From Flavobacterium sp. ov086 (GTDB lineage Bacteria; Bacteroidota; Bacteroidia; Flavobacteriales; Flavobacteriaceae): 64,000 bases of DNA. The stretch lies in assembly GCF_900187965.1 (NCBI RefSeq), contig NZ_FZNL01000012.1:62001-126000 (forward strand), written 5' to 3'. Below, in pieces: positions 53,110-62,278 of the stretch. Position 1 is the first letter of the stretch. The number at the start of each line of letters is the position of its first letter. A program made the translations under genes and the position numbers. The notes under the pieces were generated by a model, which saw only the letters and a program-made list of their open reading frames with translations, searched no databases and was not told where the DNA came from.

Positions 53110-53115
53110 GATTTC

Positions 53116-53235
53116 TTATTTTAAAAATTGATTAATTAATGCTAAACCTCCCGCTAATATGACTAGCGGAACTAAAAAAACGATCGCTCCCACGATGATT
53201 TTTTTTCCTATAATTTCATAGTCTACTCTTTTCAT
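53116..53235 (-). CDS. 39-residue single-span membrane peptide
   Basis: ATG at 53235, stop at 53116; the peptide starts MKRVDYEIIGKKIIVGA and has a single membrane span (about residues 14-34) ending with LINQFLK. It is 6 bases upstream of the hydroxylase start, so translation coupling is likely. Basic N-terminal segment and hydrophobic core are normal for a small membrane regulator or subunit. Its small size makes conservation the test. I know no family for it. Confidence 0.6.
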   Translation of the reverse strand: MKRVDYEIIGKKIIVGAIVFLVPLVILAGGLALINQFLK

Positions 53236-53520
53236 CTTAATGTATATTATATGGTTGTATGTTTTTTAAAACTCTTTTAAGTTATTTTAAGTCGTAAATT
53301 TAAAAATAAAACTATTAATTCTATAAAATTAGTAGAATTTAATTTAATATTATTGTAGAATTTTGTTACAATAGTTTACAGTTTTTATTTTTGAATTTAA
53401 GATCCGAGCTATTAAGAACACTTTTGGCGCTTGTATAATAGCCCGAAAACTTTTATTTATTTTTCTTGTGAACACGTCGTTTTTAAAACGTGCTGCCAAT
53501 CGAGAAGGTTGAAAACTTTC
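53236..53520. other. 285-base gap with a 10-base stem
   Basis: CGAGCTATTA (53405-53414) and TAATAGCCCG (53436-53445) form a stem with a 21-base loop; a second short palindrome (CACGTCGTTTTTAAAACGTG) is at 53473-53492, just past the sulfatase 2 stop. The gap could hold a terminator and a new promoter, splitting the locus into two transcripts. No consensus promoter was found. Confidence 0.5.
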
Positions 53521-55446
53521 TTAGTTAGAACTTCCCGCACTTCCTGGTTTTGATACTTGTTTTATCAAATCCTGAAGCGTTTTTCCTTTGTCGGCTCCGG
53601 TATTGTGTATCCTTCTGTTGTATACATCTTGCCAGTCGATAAGCGGATAAACGTTGTTTTCTTTGGCTTGTTCGTCAAATACTTTTTTAAGTTCTGCTAA
53701 TTTTTCAGGGTATTTTTTTGCCAGATTATTGCGTTCGTTAAAGTCTTCGTTTAGATTATATAGTTCCCAAACATCTGTATCAAAATTACTTTCAACAGGT
53801 TTTTCATTTTTACCCAATGCTTTTTTTACAGCAAATGCATCCGGTAAATGTGCAGCTCCGGCTTTCCAGCCATCTTTATAAATCGCTCTGTTTCCAAAAA
53901 TATAGTAGTATTGAACTTTGTGTAAAGATTCCGCTTTAGCGTCATTCAATGAAGCGTATAATGACGAACCCTGAATAATATCCTGTTTCACATTTTTGAT
54001 ATATTCCGGCGCTTTAATTCCTGCAATATCCAAAGTTGTAGGCAATAAATCTGTTACATGGCTGTATTGATTTCTAATTCCGCCTTTTTCTTTAATTCCT
54101 TTTGGATAAAAAACAATCAGCGGGTTGTGTGTTCCTCCTTCGGATTGTGCATCTTGTTTCCAGTTTTTAAAAGGTACATTTGTTGCCTGTGCCCATCCTA
54201 ACGGATAATTGGTATTCAGCCCTTTTGGGGTTCCAATTTCGTCAATATTCGCTAAGTTTTTCTTTAGGTTTTCGTCGTCAGAAGTTCCTTGAGAGAATAA
54301 ACTTTGATTAATTGTTCCTTCAGTAGTTCCTTCTTTACTGGCACCGTTGTCTCCAATTGCTACAAAAATTACAGTATTATCCAATTGATTTGTTTCTTTT
54401 AGATAATTTACAACTCTTCCCACTTCGTAATCTGTATAGGTCAGGAATCCTGCGTAAACTTCCATAAAGCGTGCATATACTTTCTTTTGATCCGGAGTTA
54501 GTTTTTTCCAATCTGTAATTAATGGGTTACGTTCCGGTAATACGGCATTGGCGGGAATTACACCTAATTTCTTTTGGTTTGCAATTACTTTTTCGCGGTA
54601 AGCATCCCAACCTTCATCAAATTTTCCTTTGTATGGATCGCTCCATTTTGTGGCTACCTGATGTGGTGCATGCGCTGCTCCTGGTGCATAGTACAAAAAG
54701 AATGGTTTTCCAGGCGCTGCTTTTTGCTGTCTTTGAATGTAACTAATCGCTTTGTCTGTAATAAGTTCATTCAAATGTCTTCCGTCTGGTTTTATATGTA
54801 CCTGATCTTCTACTAAATCAGGATTGTATTGATCTGTTTGTGATCCTAAGAAACCATAGAAATGATCAAATCCTTTTCCGGTTGGCCATCTGTCAAATGG
54901 TCCTGCATCTGTGGCATCTTCGTCTGGAGTTACGCCATATTTACCAACTGCAAAAGTGTTATAACCATTATCACGCAAAATCTCTGCAATTGTTCCTTTA
55001 TCTGATGGAATTTTTCCGTCCCAACCAGGGAAACCTGCTGATAAAATAGTATGCGAAAATCCGCTTACATGTACTCTTCCTGAATTTCTTCCGGTTAATA
55101 ATGCAGCTCGGGTAGGAGCACAAATAGCGGTGGTATGAAAATTAGTATAACGCAAACCATTGTTGGCTAAAGCGTCAAAAGTTGGTGTTTCGATCAAACC
55201 TCCAAAAGCACTTGAAGCGCCAAATCCTACATCATCCAACAGAATCCAGACAACATTTGGTGCACCGGCCGGAGCTTTTACCGGCTCTGGCCAATACTCT
55301 TTAGAATCGGCTAATGTTTTACCGATTACACCTTTAAATTCTTCTTGCTTTTCTTGTGCAAAACCAAATTGTGCAACAAGTAATGCAGTAATCAAAAGCC
55401 CTTTATTAGCGCTTTTGATTTTACCATTGTATTTGAAATTTTTCAT
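53521..55446 (-). CDS. exported sulfatase, Cys-type (sulfatase 2)
   Basis: 641 residues. Signal cleaved near FGFAQE. Metal pair D71/D72 (LLDDVG), catalytic C109-A-P-T-R113 in a TTAICAPTRAALLTGR context, VGKYGVTPDEDATDAGPFD, FYAPGAAHAPHQV, AIGDNGAS. Longer, and of a different type from sulfatases 1 and 3; it resembles the alkyl/aryl-sulfatase AtsA-like branch. The Cys must be converted to formylglycine. C-terminal tail GSAGSSN is flexible. Confidence 0.9.
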   Translation of the reverse strand: MKNFKYNGKIKSANKGLLITALLVAQFGFAQEKQEEFKGVIGKTLADSKEYWPEPVKAPAGAPNVVWILLDDVGFGASSAFGGLIETPTFDALANNGLRYTNFHTTAICAPTRAALLTGRNSGRVHVSGFSHTILSAGFPGWDGKIPSDKGTIAEILRDNGYNTFAVGKYGVTPDEDATDAGPFDRWPTGKGFDHFYGFLGSQTDQYNPDLVEDQVHIKPDGRHLNELITDKAISYIQRQQKAAPGKPFFLYYAPGAAHAPHQVATKWSDPYKGKFDEGWDAYREKVIANQKKLGVIPANAVLPERNPLITDWKKLTPDQKKVYARFMEVYAGFLTYTDYEVGRVVNYLKETNQLDNTVIFVAIGDNGASKEGTTEGTINQSLFSQGTSDDENLKKNLANIDEIGTPKGLNTNYPLGWAQATNVPFKNWKQDAQSEGGTHNPLIVFYPKGIKEKGGIRNQYSHVTDLLPTTLDIAGIKAPEYIKNVKQDIIQGSSLYASLNDAKAESLHKVQYYYIFGNRAIYKDGWKAGAAHLPDAFAVKKALGKNEKPVESNFDTDVWELYNLNEDFNERNNLAKKYPEKLAELKKVFDEQAKENNVYPLIDWQDVYNRRIHNTGADKGKTLQDLIKQVSKPGSAGSSN

Positions 55447-55525
55447 AATTATTATTTTTTTATTATCATTAGTTATAGAATTTCTGCAATAAATATTAGA
55501 TTAAACTTGTTTACTTAACTGTATA

Positions 55526-57094
55526 CTATTTTATCTTATTCCAATCTTCAATACCTACTTTTGTTGACCATTGCTGATGTAATTCAATCAGCGATTGTAG
55601 CAATTTTGGTTCTAATTTTGCCAGATTTTTTGTTTCTGTTCGGTCTGTAGCAAGATTGTACAATTCCCAAGGCTGATTGTTTTCGGCTACAGCCTTCCAT
55701 TGCCCTTTTCGTACTGCTTTACTGCCTTCATGCTCCCAAAACAAAGCTTCATGTGCATCAGATTGTTGTCCTTCAAATTCCTTTTTCAAGCTAATACCTT
55801 CTAAGGGTGTTAGCTTTTTTTCTTGAAAAGAATCCGGATATTGAAAACCGGCATACTCGAGGAAAGTTGGAAAAATATCAATCAAATGACTTACTCTGTT
55901 ACTTACTGTTCCTGCCTTAATATGCTTTGGATAATAGGCAATAAACGGGGAAGCAATACCGCCTTCGTGGGTGTTCTTTTTGAATAATTGAAAAGGCGTG
56001 TTGCTCACATTTCCCCACGGACTTTCGTAACTATCAATCGAAGCAACTGAACCTGGTGTTCCATTTTTTTGTGTAACATAATTCCAGTTTTTCACATCAT
56101 CAACACTTCCACCATTATCCGAAAGAAAAAGAATAAGTGTATTATCTTCTTCCCCCAAAGCCTTTACTTTCTGCAGGATTTCTCCAATTCCGGCATCCAT
56201 TCGGTCGATCATCGCGGCATAAATTGCCATTCGGGTATCCCATTTGTCTTTTTCTTCGGCACTTAGTTTTTCCCAATCCGGCACTTTTTCAAACCGATTT
56301 GATAAGTCCCAGTTTTTATTAATAATTCCTTGTTCTTTTAATTTTTTAAAACGGCTTGCTCTCAATTTATCCCAGCCTTCTAAGTATTTGCCTTTGTATT
56401 TTGCAATATCTTCGGGCAATGCCTGAATGGGCCAATGCGGTGCATTATAAGCCACATAAAGGAAAAAAGGCTTTTGCTGATTTCTTTGTTTTTCTAAAGA
56501 ACGAAGCGCAAAATTGGTAATTTCCTGAGTCAGATAAGTTGAAGTATCCGTGCGAATAATTTCTTTATCTCTTTTCAAAAAAGTAATTTTTCTACCGTCG
56601 TTATACAAAGGTTCCGAGTTGAAATAACTGCTTCCATTGTTTTGTAAAGTAAAAGAATCATCAAACCCTCTATTAACCGCCAAAGCTGATGGTACTAAAC
56701 CAACGTGCCATTTTCCGGAAACAATAGTATTGTATCCTGCCTGTTTGAGTGCTTGCGCAATTGTGATACAATGCTCGTTTAAATATCCCTGATAGGCTGG
56801 AAATCCTTTGTCTTGCACCATATCACCAACGCCTGCCTGATGCGGATACAAACCAGTGAGCAATGAAGCCCGAGAAGGACAGCAGCGCCCTGCATTGTAA
56901 AATTGCTTTAGAATAAGCCCGTTTTTAGCGAGCTTATCTAAGTTTGGAGTTTTAATTTCTGAACCAAAAGCACCAATATCTGAGAAACCTAAATCATCCG
57001 CCAAAATGACGATAATGTTAGGTTGTTTTTTCTGTGCAAATAGCTGAGATTGTACAACAACCAGTAGGGCAATAATGAGCAGTTTTTTAATCAT
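55526..57094 (-). CDS. exported sulfatase, Cys-type (sulfatase 3)
   Basis: 522 residues. Signal cleaved near QLFAQK. Metal pair in LADDLGFSD (31-39), catalytic C71-C72-P-S-R75, the consensus C-x-P-S-R with Cys71 as the formylglycine site, GKWHVGLVPSAL, HWPIQALPEDIAKYKGKY, FLSDNGGS, and a C-terminal WKAVAENNQPWELYNLATDRTETKNLA. Close relative of sulfatase 1. It follows susD by 27 bases, so it is part of the Sus transcript. Confidence 0.92.
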   Translation of the reverse strand: MIKKLLIIALLVVVQSQLFAQKKQPNIIVILADDLGFSDIGAFGSEIKTPNLDKLAKNGLILKQFYNAGRCCPSRASLLTGLYPHQAGVGDMVQDKGFPAYQGYLNEHCITIAQALKQAGYNTIVSGKWHVGLVPSALAVNRGFDDSFTLQNNGSSYFNSEPLYNDGRKITFLKRDKEIIRTDTSTYLTQEITNFALRSLEKQRNQQKPFFLYVAYNAPHWPIQALPEDIAKYKGKYLEGWDKLRASRFKKLKEQGIINKNWDLSNRFEKVPDWEKLSAEEKDKWDTRMAIYAAMIDRMDAGIGEILQKVKALGEEDNTLILFLSDNGGSVDDVKNWNYVTQKNGTPGSVASIDSYESPWGNVSNTPFQLFKKNTHEGGIASPFIAYYPKHIKAGTVSNRVSHLIDIFPTFLEYAGFQYPDSFQEKKLTPLEGISLKKEFEGQQSDAHEALFWEHEGSKAVRKGQWKAVAENNQPWELYNLATDRTETKNLAKLEPKLLQSLIELHQQWSTKVGIEDWNKIK

Positions 57095-57121
57095 TTTATT
57101 TACTTGTATGTAAGCTTTTTA

Positions 57122-58594
57122 TTAATAGCCAGGATTCTGTGGTAAGCCGTCCGGGTTAATATTTCTTTCGCTTTGCGGAATCGGATACAGGTTATTTCTT
57201 TCTGAAACCGAATTCTTAGCAGTTACTTTTTTTACTTCGGTAACAAGAGTTCCCCAACGTACCAAGTCAAACCAGCGTTGTCCTTCCTGAACAAACTCTT
57301 TTTTGCGTTCTTCCTGAATGGCAGCTCTGAAAGTTGTTTGCGTTAATCCTACCAAATCTATTGTTGGATCTGGAGTATTGATTGGTTTTGCAAAAGCTCT
57401 TCTTCTTACCTGATTAATCAATTCATAAGCTTCCGGTGTTTGTGCTCCCTGCTCATTTATCGCTTCCGCCAAAGACAATAAAATATCAGCATAGCGAATT
57501 ACAGGAAAATTAATTGCCACATTTCCTGGAGTAGCGAGGTTAGTTAAATCAAGATATTTTTTAAAGATTGGCTTCGGAAAAGTATAAAGCGTTCCAGTTG
57601 TTGGGTTAAGTAATTGTTTGGCATAACTTACGTCCCTTCTTGTATCTCCTGCGGCATATATATCATAGAATAAAGCAACATCAGAGATAATATCTGCCGG
57701 TTCTGTAGCTGTAAATCCTGTAAAAGATGTTCCTTGAAAAGTACTTCCGCTTGATCCGTTTCCGGCTTGATTTGGCTCAAACTGAACAGAGAAAATATGT
57801 TCTTTTCCATTCTTTTTTGTTTTAGTGAAAATGTCCTGAAAATTTTCAAAAAGAGCATAACCATAACCTCCATTAATAACTTCACGAGCCTTCAGAATTG
57901 CATTTGGCCAATCTTTTCTTGTTAGATATACTTTAGCTAAAATGGCTTTTGCAGCTCCCGAAGTTGCACGTCCGGTATCAGTTGCAGGATACGTAGCAGG
58001 AAGGTTTTCGGCATCTTTCAAATCCGAAATTATTTGTGCGTAAACTTCGTCTACAGTGGCTCTTTTTGTTTTTAAACTTTCTAATTGAATAGAAGTTGGC
58101 TCGTGCAAAACAATTGGAACTCCTCCCCAAAGACGAACGGCTTGGAAGTATAATAATGCCCTGATGAATTTTGATTCATTAATCAATCTTGTTTTTATAA
58201 CATCGTTTCCGGTTACTTTAGGAACATTGTCGATTGAGACATTGGCTCTGTTTATACCGTTGTAAATTTGGCGCCAAGCAACCTGAACACGATCATTAGT
58301 CGCATCATGCGTCAAACTGCTCATTGCTCTTACCTGAGGATTCGTTGCCGAAACTCCCGCTGCTGCATAATCAGATCCCATATCAGTAAGGAAATATAGA
58401 TTTCGTCCAAATAAACTTTGCTCTCCCGGATCTAAACTCAGCGAAGCATAAACAGCATTTACACTTGCAATTGCGTCATCCTGCGTGTTGAAGAATTTAT
58501 CTTCGGTTACAAAAGAGGTTGGTGTTACCTCCAGATCAGTGCACGATGCAAATAAACCGGCACTTAGTATGATTGTTATTATAATCTTTTTCAT
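57122..58594 (-). CDS. SusD/RagB-family surface lipoprotein
   Basis: 490 residues. Lipobox FASC (Cys18). SusD features: FFNTQDDAIASVNAVYASL, WRQIYNGINRANVSIDNVPK, ESKFIRALLYFQAVRLWGGVPIVLHE, SGAAKAILAKVYLTRKDW, and FVQEGQRWFDLVRWG with C-terminal NLYPIPQSERNINPDGLPQNPGY. Acts as the outer lid that delivers ligand to the SusC pore. Here the ligand is likely a sulfated compound because sulfatases share the operon. Starts 17 bases after susC. Confidence 0.94.
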   Translation of the reverse strand: MKKIIITIILSAGLFASCTDLEVTPTSFVTEDKFFNTQDDAIASVNAVYASLSLDPGEQSLFGRNLYFLTDMGSDYAAAGVSATNPQVRAMSSLTHDATNDRVQVAWRQIYNGINRANVSIDNVPKVTGNDVIKTRLINESKFIRALLYFQAVRLWGGVPIVLHEPTSIQLESLKTKRATVDEVYAQIISDLKDAENLPATYPATDTGRATSGAAKAILAKVYLTRKDWPNAILKAREVINGGYGYALFENFQDIFTKTKKNGKEHIFSVQFEPNQAGNGSSGSTFQGTSFTGFTATEPADIISDVALFYDIYAAGDTRRDVSYAKQLLNPTTGTLYTFPKPIFKKYLDLTNLATPGNVAINFPVIRYADILLSLAEAINEQGAQTPEAYELINQVRRRAFAKPINTPDPTIDLVGLTQTTFRAAIQEERKKEFVQEGQRWFDLVRWGTLVTEVKKVTAKNSVSERNNLYPIPQSERNINPDGLPQNPGY

Positions 58595-58611
58595 TGTGTA
58601 TATTTTTTTAC

Positions 58612-61600
58612 TTAGAAAGTTACGTTCAAGCCCGAAATGAATGTTCTGGAATTTGGATAAGAACCAAAGTCAATTCCCGGATATAAGTTGTTTTGTTCAT
58701 AAGAGCTCACCTCTGGATCAAAGCCTGTATATTTTGTCCATGTAATCAGGTTTTCTGCTGATACATAGAATTTGATACTTTTTGTTCCTAGTTTAGACGA
58801 AAGACTTTTAGGCAGCGTATAACCAAGAGTGATTAGCTTTAATCTCAGGAAAGAAGCATCTTCGACGTAACGCTCAGAAACGATTCCTAAAGGAGAACTT
58901 GAGGCTCTTGGGATTTCATTGCTTGGATTTGTTGGTGTCCAGCGATCATTAAGCGTTGACGCAGCATTTGTACCAAGTGTAGAAATTTCTAATTGCTGAT
59001 TTAGGGCATTAAATACTTTTCCGCCATAAGATCCCTGGAAAGAAAAATTAAGATCAAAATCATGGTAAGAAATTGTGTTGCTGAAACTTCCAACAAATTT
59101 TGGCTGAGAGCTTCCCAGATTTCCTTTGTCAAGTGCTGTAATTACACCATCTCCGTTAGTATCAACATATTTTCTGTCCCCAACTTTAGTATTGGCAAGA
59201 CTGTTTATTTTTGGTTGTGTGTTAACTTCTTCCTGAGTCTGGAAAATACCTGCGGTTCTGTATCCCCAGAAAGTTCCCAAAGGCAATCCTACTTTTACAG
59301 TTACGGGTTGTTGCTGTAATAATGAACCATTTGGAACTACCGGAAAAAATTGATTAACACCGTTTCCTATAGAAACTACTTTGTTTTTATTGGCAGAGAA
59401 AACAAAGTTAGAATTCCATGAAAAGTTTTCTGTTTTGATGTTTTCAGTAATCAAACCAATTTCGATCCCTTTATTTTCAACACCTCCAATGTTTTGAAGC
59501 ACTGTAGCATATCCAGAAGTCAACGGAATTGGAACATTGATTAACAAATCTTTTGTTTTTTTGTAATACACATCAAAAACAAAATTGATTTTTCGATCTA
59601 ATAAGGATAAGTCTAAACCAATATTATATTGATTGGTTTTTTCCCATTTCAAATCAGGATTTGCCAATCGGGTAGGAGCCAATCCGGTTTGTAAAGTTCC
59701 TCCAAAGGCATAGTTTACAGAACCCATTTGAGCAAGAGAAAGGTAATTTCCAATTTCCTGATTTCCGGTTGTTCCTGCGGTAATTCTAAGTTTTGCTTCG
59801 GTTACACCTTTAATGTGGTTTGCAAATTCTTCATCGGTAATATTCCACGAGAAACCTGCTGACGGGAAATACCCCCAAAGCGACTCAGATCCAAATCTTG
59901 ACGAACCATCGGCGCGTGTTGATACTATAAAATTGTATTTTCCTTTATAAGAATAATTTACTCTGGCCAACCATGATTTCAAAACACTTTCGAATGCATC
60001 ACTATAAGGTTTCACCGGAACACCATCTTGCAAAGCATTGTAGGTATTAGAATCATTAACAAATGTTTGAGCACCTGCATTAACAACTTCACCTTGAGTG
60101 TACTGAAGGGTATATCCACCCAAAGCCGAGAATTTATGGTTTTCACCAAAGTTGGTATTGTAGTTCAACGTATTTTCATTCAATACAGAACTCACTAATC
60201 TGTCTCCAACAGAAGCCAGACCTTTTGTTCCCGCACCATTTGTGGTATTTGCCGGAGCATAATAATTTTGTTTGGTATTGATTACATCACCGCTAACGGC
60301 AATTTTGGCAACCAGTTTTTTAGTGATTTTGTATTCTCCAAATAAACTCGTCAGGATTCTATTGATTTTAGTTTCATTGGTTGTGTTTTCCAAATCATTA
60401 ATTGGGTTGGAAATATAGCCATTAACCGATGTTGCGTAAGGATTGTTTGTTACATTATAACTTCCGTCAGCATTTTTAATAGGTACTACCGGAGCCATTA
60501 ATAAAGCTGTAACAATAGGATTTGGCTGTCTGCCGGAACTTCCTCCGCCATTTGTTCCAATTCCGTTTGATATTGAATTACTGTAATTGGCATTTACACC
60601 AAATTTAAAAGCCTGTGAATAGTTTCTTTCATAATTGGCACGAAGCGAAATACGTTTAAAATCTGATCCAATCACAACACCTTCCTGGTCAAAATATCCT
60701 GCCGAAACGGCATATCTTGAACGATCGTCTCCACCGGAGAATGTTAGTTGATGATTTTGAACCGGTGCTCCGGTTCTAAAAAGTGCATCCTGCCAGTTAT
60801 AATTTTCAGAAGTTTTAAAAGCCTCAATTTGAGCCGGAGTAAACGAAGGTGCCTGACCAATGCTTGCCTGAACATCATTACGTAAACTAGCCCATTGCGA
60901 AGCATTCATGATATCCAGTTTTTTTGAAACTGATTGCACTCCAAAATAGCCTTGGTACGAAATATTATCCTGTCCTTTAGTTCCTTTTTTAGTCGTAATA
61001 AGAACAACACCATTTGCACCACGAGAACCATAAATTGCAGTTGCAGAAGCATCTTTCAAAACTTCAATAGATTCAATATCACCGGGATTTATCGTCGATA
61101 AAACATTGACAGTCGCACCTGCAAAAGAAACTCCCGCAGTACTATTGCTATTGTCATTATAAATTAAAACTCCATCAACAACATACAACGGTTCGTTACC
61201 TGCCGTAATAGAGTTTCCGCCTCGAATACGTACACTTGACGAAGCTCCCGGACGTCCGGAACTTTGTGTAACTACCACTCCGGGAATAGCACCACGCAGC
61301 AGATTATCTGCAGATGAGGTAACTTGCGATAAATTAGCTTTTGGAACCGATGCTACAGAGCCTGTAATATCTTTTCTTTTTTGAGAGCCATAACCCACAA
61401 CTACTAATTCGTCCAGTTCTTGACGTTCTTCTTTTAAGTTGATCGTAACAGGATTTTTGTCAACGATTATTTCGGTTTTTTTATATCCAATATAAGTTAC
61501 TATTAAAGTGTAAGGAAATTTTTGACCTGTTTGAAAATAAAATTTTCCTTCAGCATCTGTCTGAACTCCGTGTGTTGTACCTTTAATAACAACAGAAGCA

Positions 61601-61743
61601 CCTATAATGGGTTGATTTGTAACATCATCAACAACAGTTCCGTCAAGTTTAGATTGTATAAGCGGAGTGGTGTTTTGGGCATTAATTCCTGCCGAGAGCA
61701 GAAGGAGAAAAAGCAATGAGTATATGTTTAATTTTTTTTTCAT
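58612..61743 (-). CDS. SusC/RagA-family TonB-dependent outer-membrane transporter
   Basis: 1043 residues. Signal peptide, then a carboxypeptidase-like regulatory domain (about 30-105: LDGTVVDDVTNQPIIGASVVIKGTTHGVQTDAEGKF), the signature LDELVVVGYGSQKRKDITGSV (about 111-131), plug (IRGGNSITAGNEPLYVVDGVL, VLKDASATAIYGSRGANGVVLITTKKG) and a 22-strand barrel ending SGLNVTF. Takes up large ligands with SusD. No FecI/FecR pair is adjacent; control more likely comes from the leader region. Confidence 0.95.
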   Translation of the reverse strand: MKKKLNIYSLLFLLLLSAGINAQNTTPLIQSKLDGTVVDDVTNQPIIGASVVIKGTTHGVQTDAEGKFYFQTGQKFPYTLIVTYIGYKKTEIIVDKNPVTINLKEERQELDELVVVGYGSQKRKDITGSVASVPKANLSQVTSSADNLLRGAIPGVVVTQSSGRPGASSSVRIRGGNSITAGNEPLYVVDGVLIYNDNSNSTAGVSFAGATVNVLSTINPGDIESIEVLKDASATAIYGSRGANGVVLITTKKGTKGQDNISYQGYFGVQSVSKKLDIMNASQWASLRNDVQASIGQAPSFTPAQIEAFKTSENYNWQDALFRTGAPVQNHQLTFSGGDDRSRYAVSAGYFDQEGVVIGSDFKRISLRANYERNYSQAFKFGVNANYSNSISNGIGTNGGGSSGRQPNPIVTALLMAPVVPIKNADGSYNVTNNPYATSVNGYISNPINDLENTTNETKINRILTSLFGEYKITKKLVAKIAVSGDVINTKQNYYAPANTTNGAGTKGLASVGDRLVSSVLNENTLNYNTNFGENHKFSALGGYTLQYTQGEVVNAGAQTFVNDSNTYNALQDGVPVKPYSDAFESVLKSWLARVNYSYKGKYNFIVSTRADGSSRFGSESLWGYFPSAGFSWNITDEEFANHIKGVTEAKLRITAGTTGNQEIGNYLSLAQMGSVNYAFGGTLQTGLAPTRLANPDLKWEKTNQYNIGLDLSLLDRKINFVFDVYYKKTKDLLINVPIPLTSGYATVLQNIGGVENKGIEIGLITENIKTENFSWNSNFVFSANKNKVVSIGNGVNQFFPVVPNGSLLQQQPVTVKVGLPLGTFWGYRTAGIFQTQEEVNTQPKINSLANTKVGDRKYVDTNGDGVITALDKGNLGSSQPKFVGSFSNTISYHDFDLNFSFQGSYGGKVFNALNQQLEISTLGTNAASTLNDRWTPTNPSNEIPRASSSPLGIVSERYVEDASFLRLKLITLGYTLPKSLSSKLGTKSIKFYVSAENLITWTKYTGFDPEVSSYEQNNLYPGIDFGSYPNSRTFISGLNVTF

Positions 61744-61845
61744 TTCTTTGTAATGGTTTTAAGTAATTAACAAGGCGCCTTGAAAGTTGAATTTTCAACT
61801 CTCTGATGGTTTTCTTGATTTAGTGATAAATGTTCTTTAAGCCTT

Positions 61846-61871
61846 GCCATTTCTGTTGCCGCAGAAATGGC
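61846..61871 (-). promoter_or_regulatory. leader hairpin of the susC transcript
   Basis: CAGAAATGGC (61862-61871) pairs exactly with GCCATTTCTG (61846-61855), a perfect 10-base stem with a 6-base loop (CGGCAA on the RNA). It starts 5 bases after the stop of the leader peptide. On the minus strand there is no T run after it, but GCCTTG near 61773 could pair with CAAGGC near 61840, giving an alternative fold. Read on the plus strand the hairpin has a T run (61872-61878) and would be a good intrinsic terminator for antisense transcription. Confidence 0.6.
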
Positions 61872-61876
61872 TTTTT

Positions 61877-61909
61877 TTATTTACAGCAACTGCTTTGCAT
61901 CTCTTTCAT
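61877..61909 (-). CDS. ten-residue leader peptide with two Cys codons
   Basis: ATG at 61909, stop TAA at 61877; reads MKEMQSSCCK. It lies between a strong promoter and the susC start, directly before a perfect hairpin. Adjacent cysteine codons (TGC, TGT) near the end are the arrangement expected of a ribosome-stalling leader that senses Cys-tRNA supply. Too short for homology to prove it; the case rests on position, codon content and the hairpin. A sulfur-locus context fits. Confidence 0.55.
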   Translation of the reverse strand: MKEMQSSCCK

Positions 61910-61931
61910 TTTAGTTTTTTTTAGTTATTAG

Positions 61932-62132
61932 TCATTTTTTTTTTAATTGTACAGGTATAGTTTCAAGTGTCTTTTTAATACAGGTTATTGCATTAAACAG
62001 ACTTTTGTTATTTTCAGTAATAGGGTATTTTTGATATATAAGAAATTCGATTTTTAAATCTGATTTGTAAATAAGGAAATCAGATGACGAATAAATTGTG
62101 GTGGGAATTAGCAACAGAAGCACATATAACAT
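61932..62132 (-). CDS. 66-residue possible small exported peptide, doubtful
   Basis: The frame 62132-61932 begins MLYVLLLLIPTTIYSSS, a signal-like start, and continues with mixed helix. It lies between the promoter at 62248 and the leader peptide and ends 22 bases before it. No recognisable domain and a Lys-rich end encoded by a T/A run. It may be chance in AT-rich DNA or a fragment. Comparison with other strains would decide. Confidence 0.25.
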   Translation of the reverse strand: MLYVLLLLIPTTIYSSSDFLIYKSDLKIEFLIYQKYPITENNKSLFNAITCIKKTLETIPVQLKKK

Positions 62133-62247
62133 AAAGTGTTATAAGTATAGTTTTCAGGAAGATTGTTATACGATATGCTTGCGGTTGTTTTCAAAATTTA
62201 GTTTTTTTGGTTTTAAATATTATTTTAAACTCTACTAATCCTATAGA

Positions 62248-62278
62248 CAAAGTTAATTTTAATATAATAAAATCCAAA
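62248..62278 (-). promoter_or_regulatory. strong Bacteroidota-type promoter of the susC operon
   Basis: On the minus strand: TTTG (complement of 62275-62278), 19 bases, TAACTTTG (complement of 62248-62255). This is an exact match to TTTG-N19-TAnnTTTG. It predicts a start near 62240, hence an untranslated leader of about 500 bases before susC, which includes the ten-codon peptide. Confidence 0.75.

Noticed and set aside
61760..61875. SAM-type riboswitch suggested by a GGCAAC sequence before susC
   Set aside because: The GGCAAC lies in the loop of a simple hairpin; the preceding paired arms of the SAM-I fold are missing and a ten-codon peptide occupies that position.
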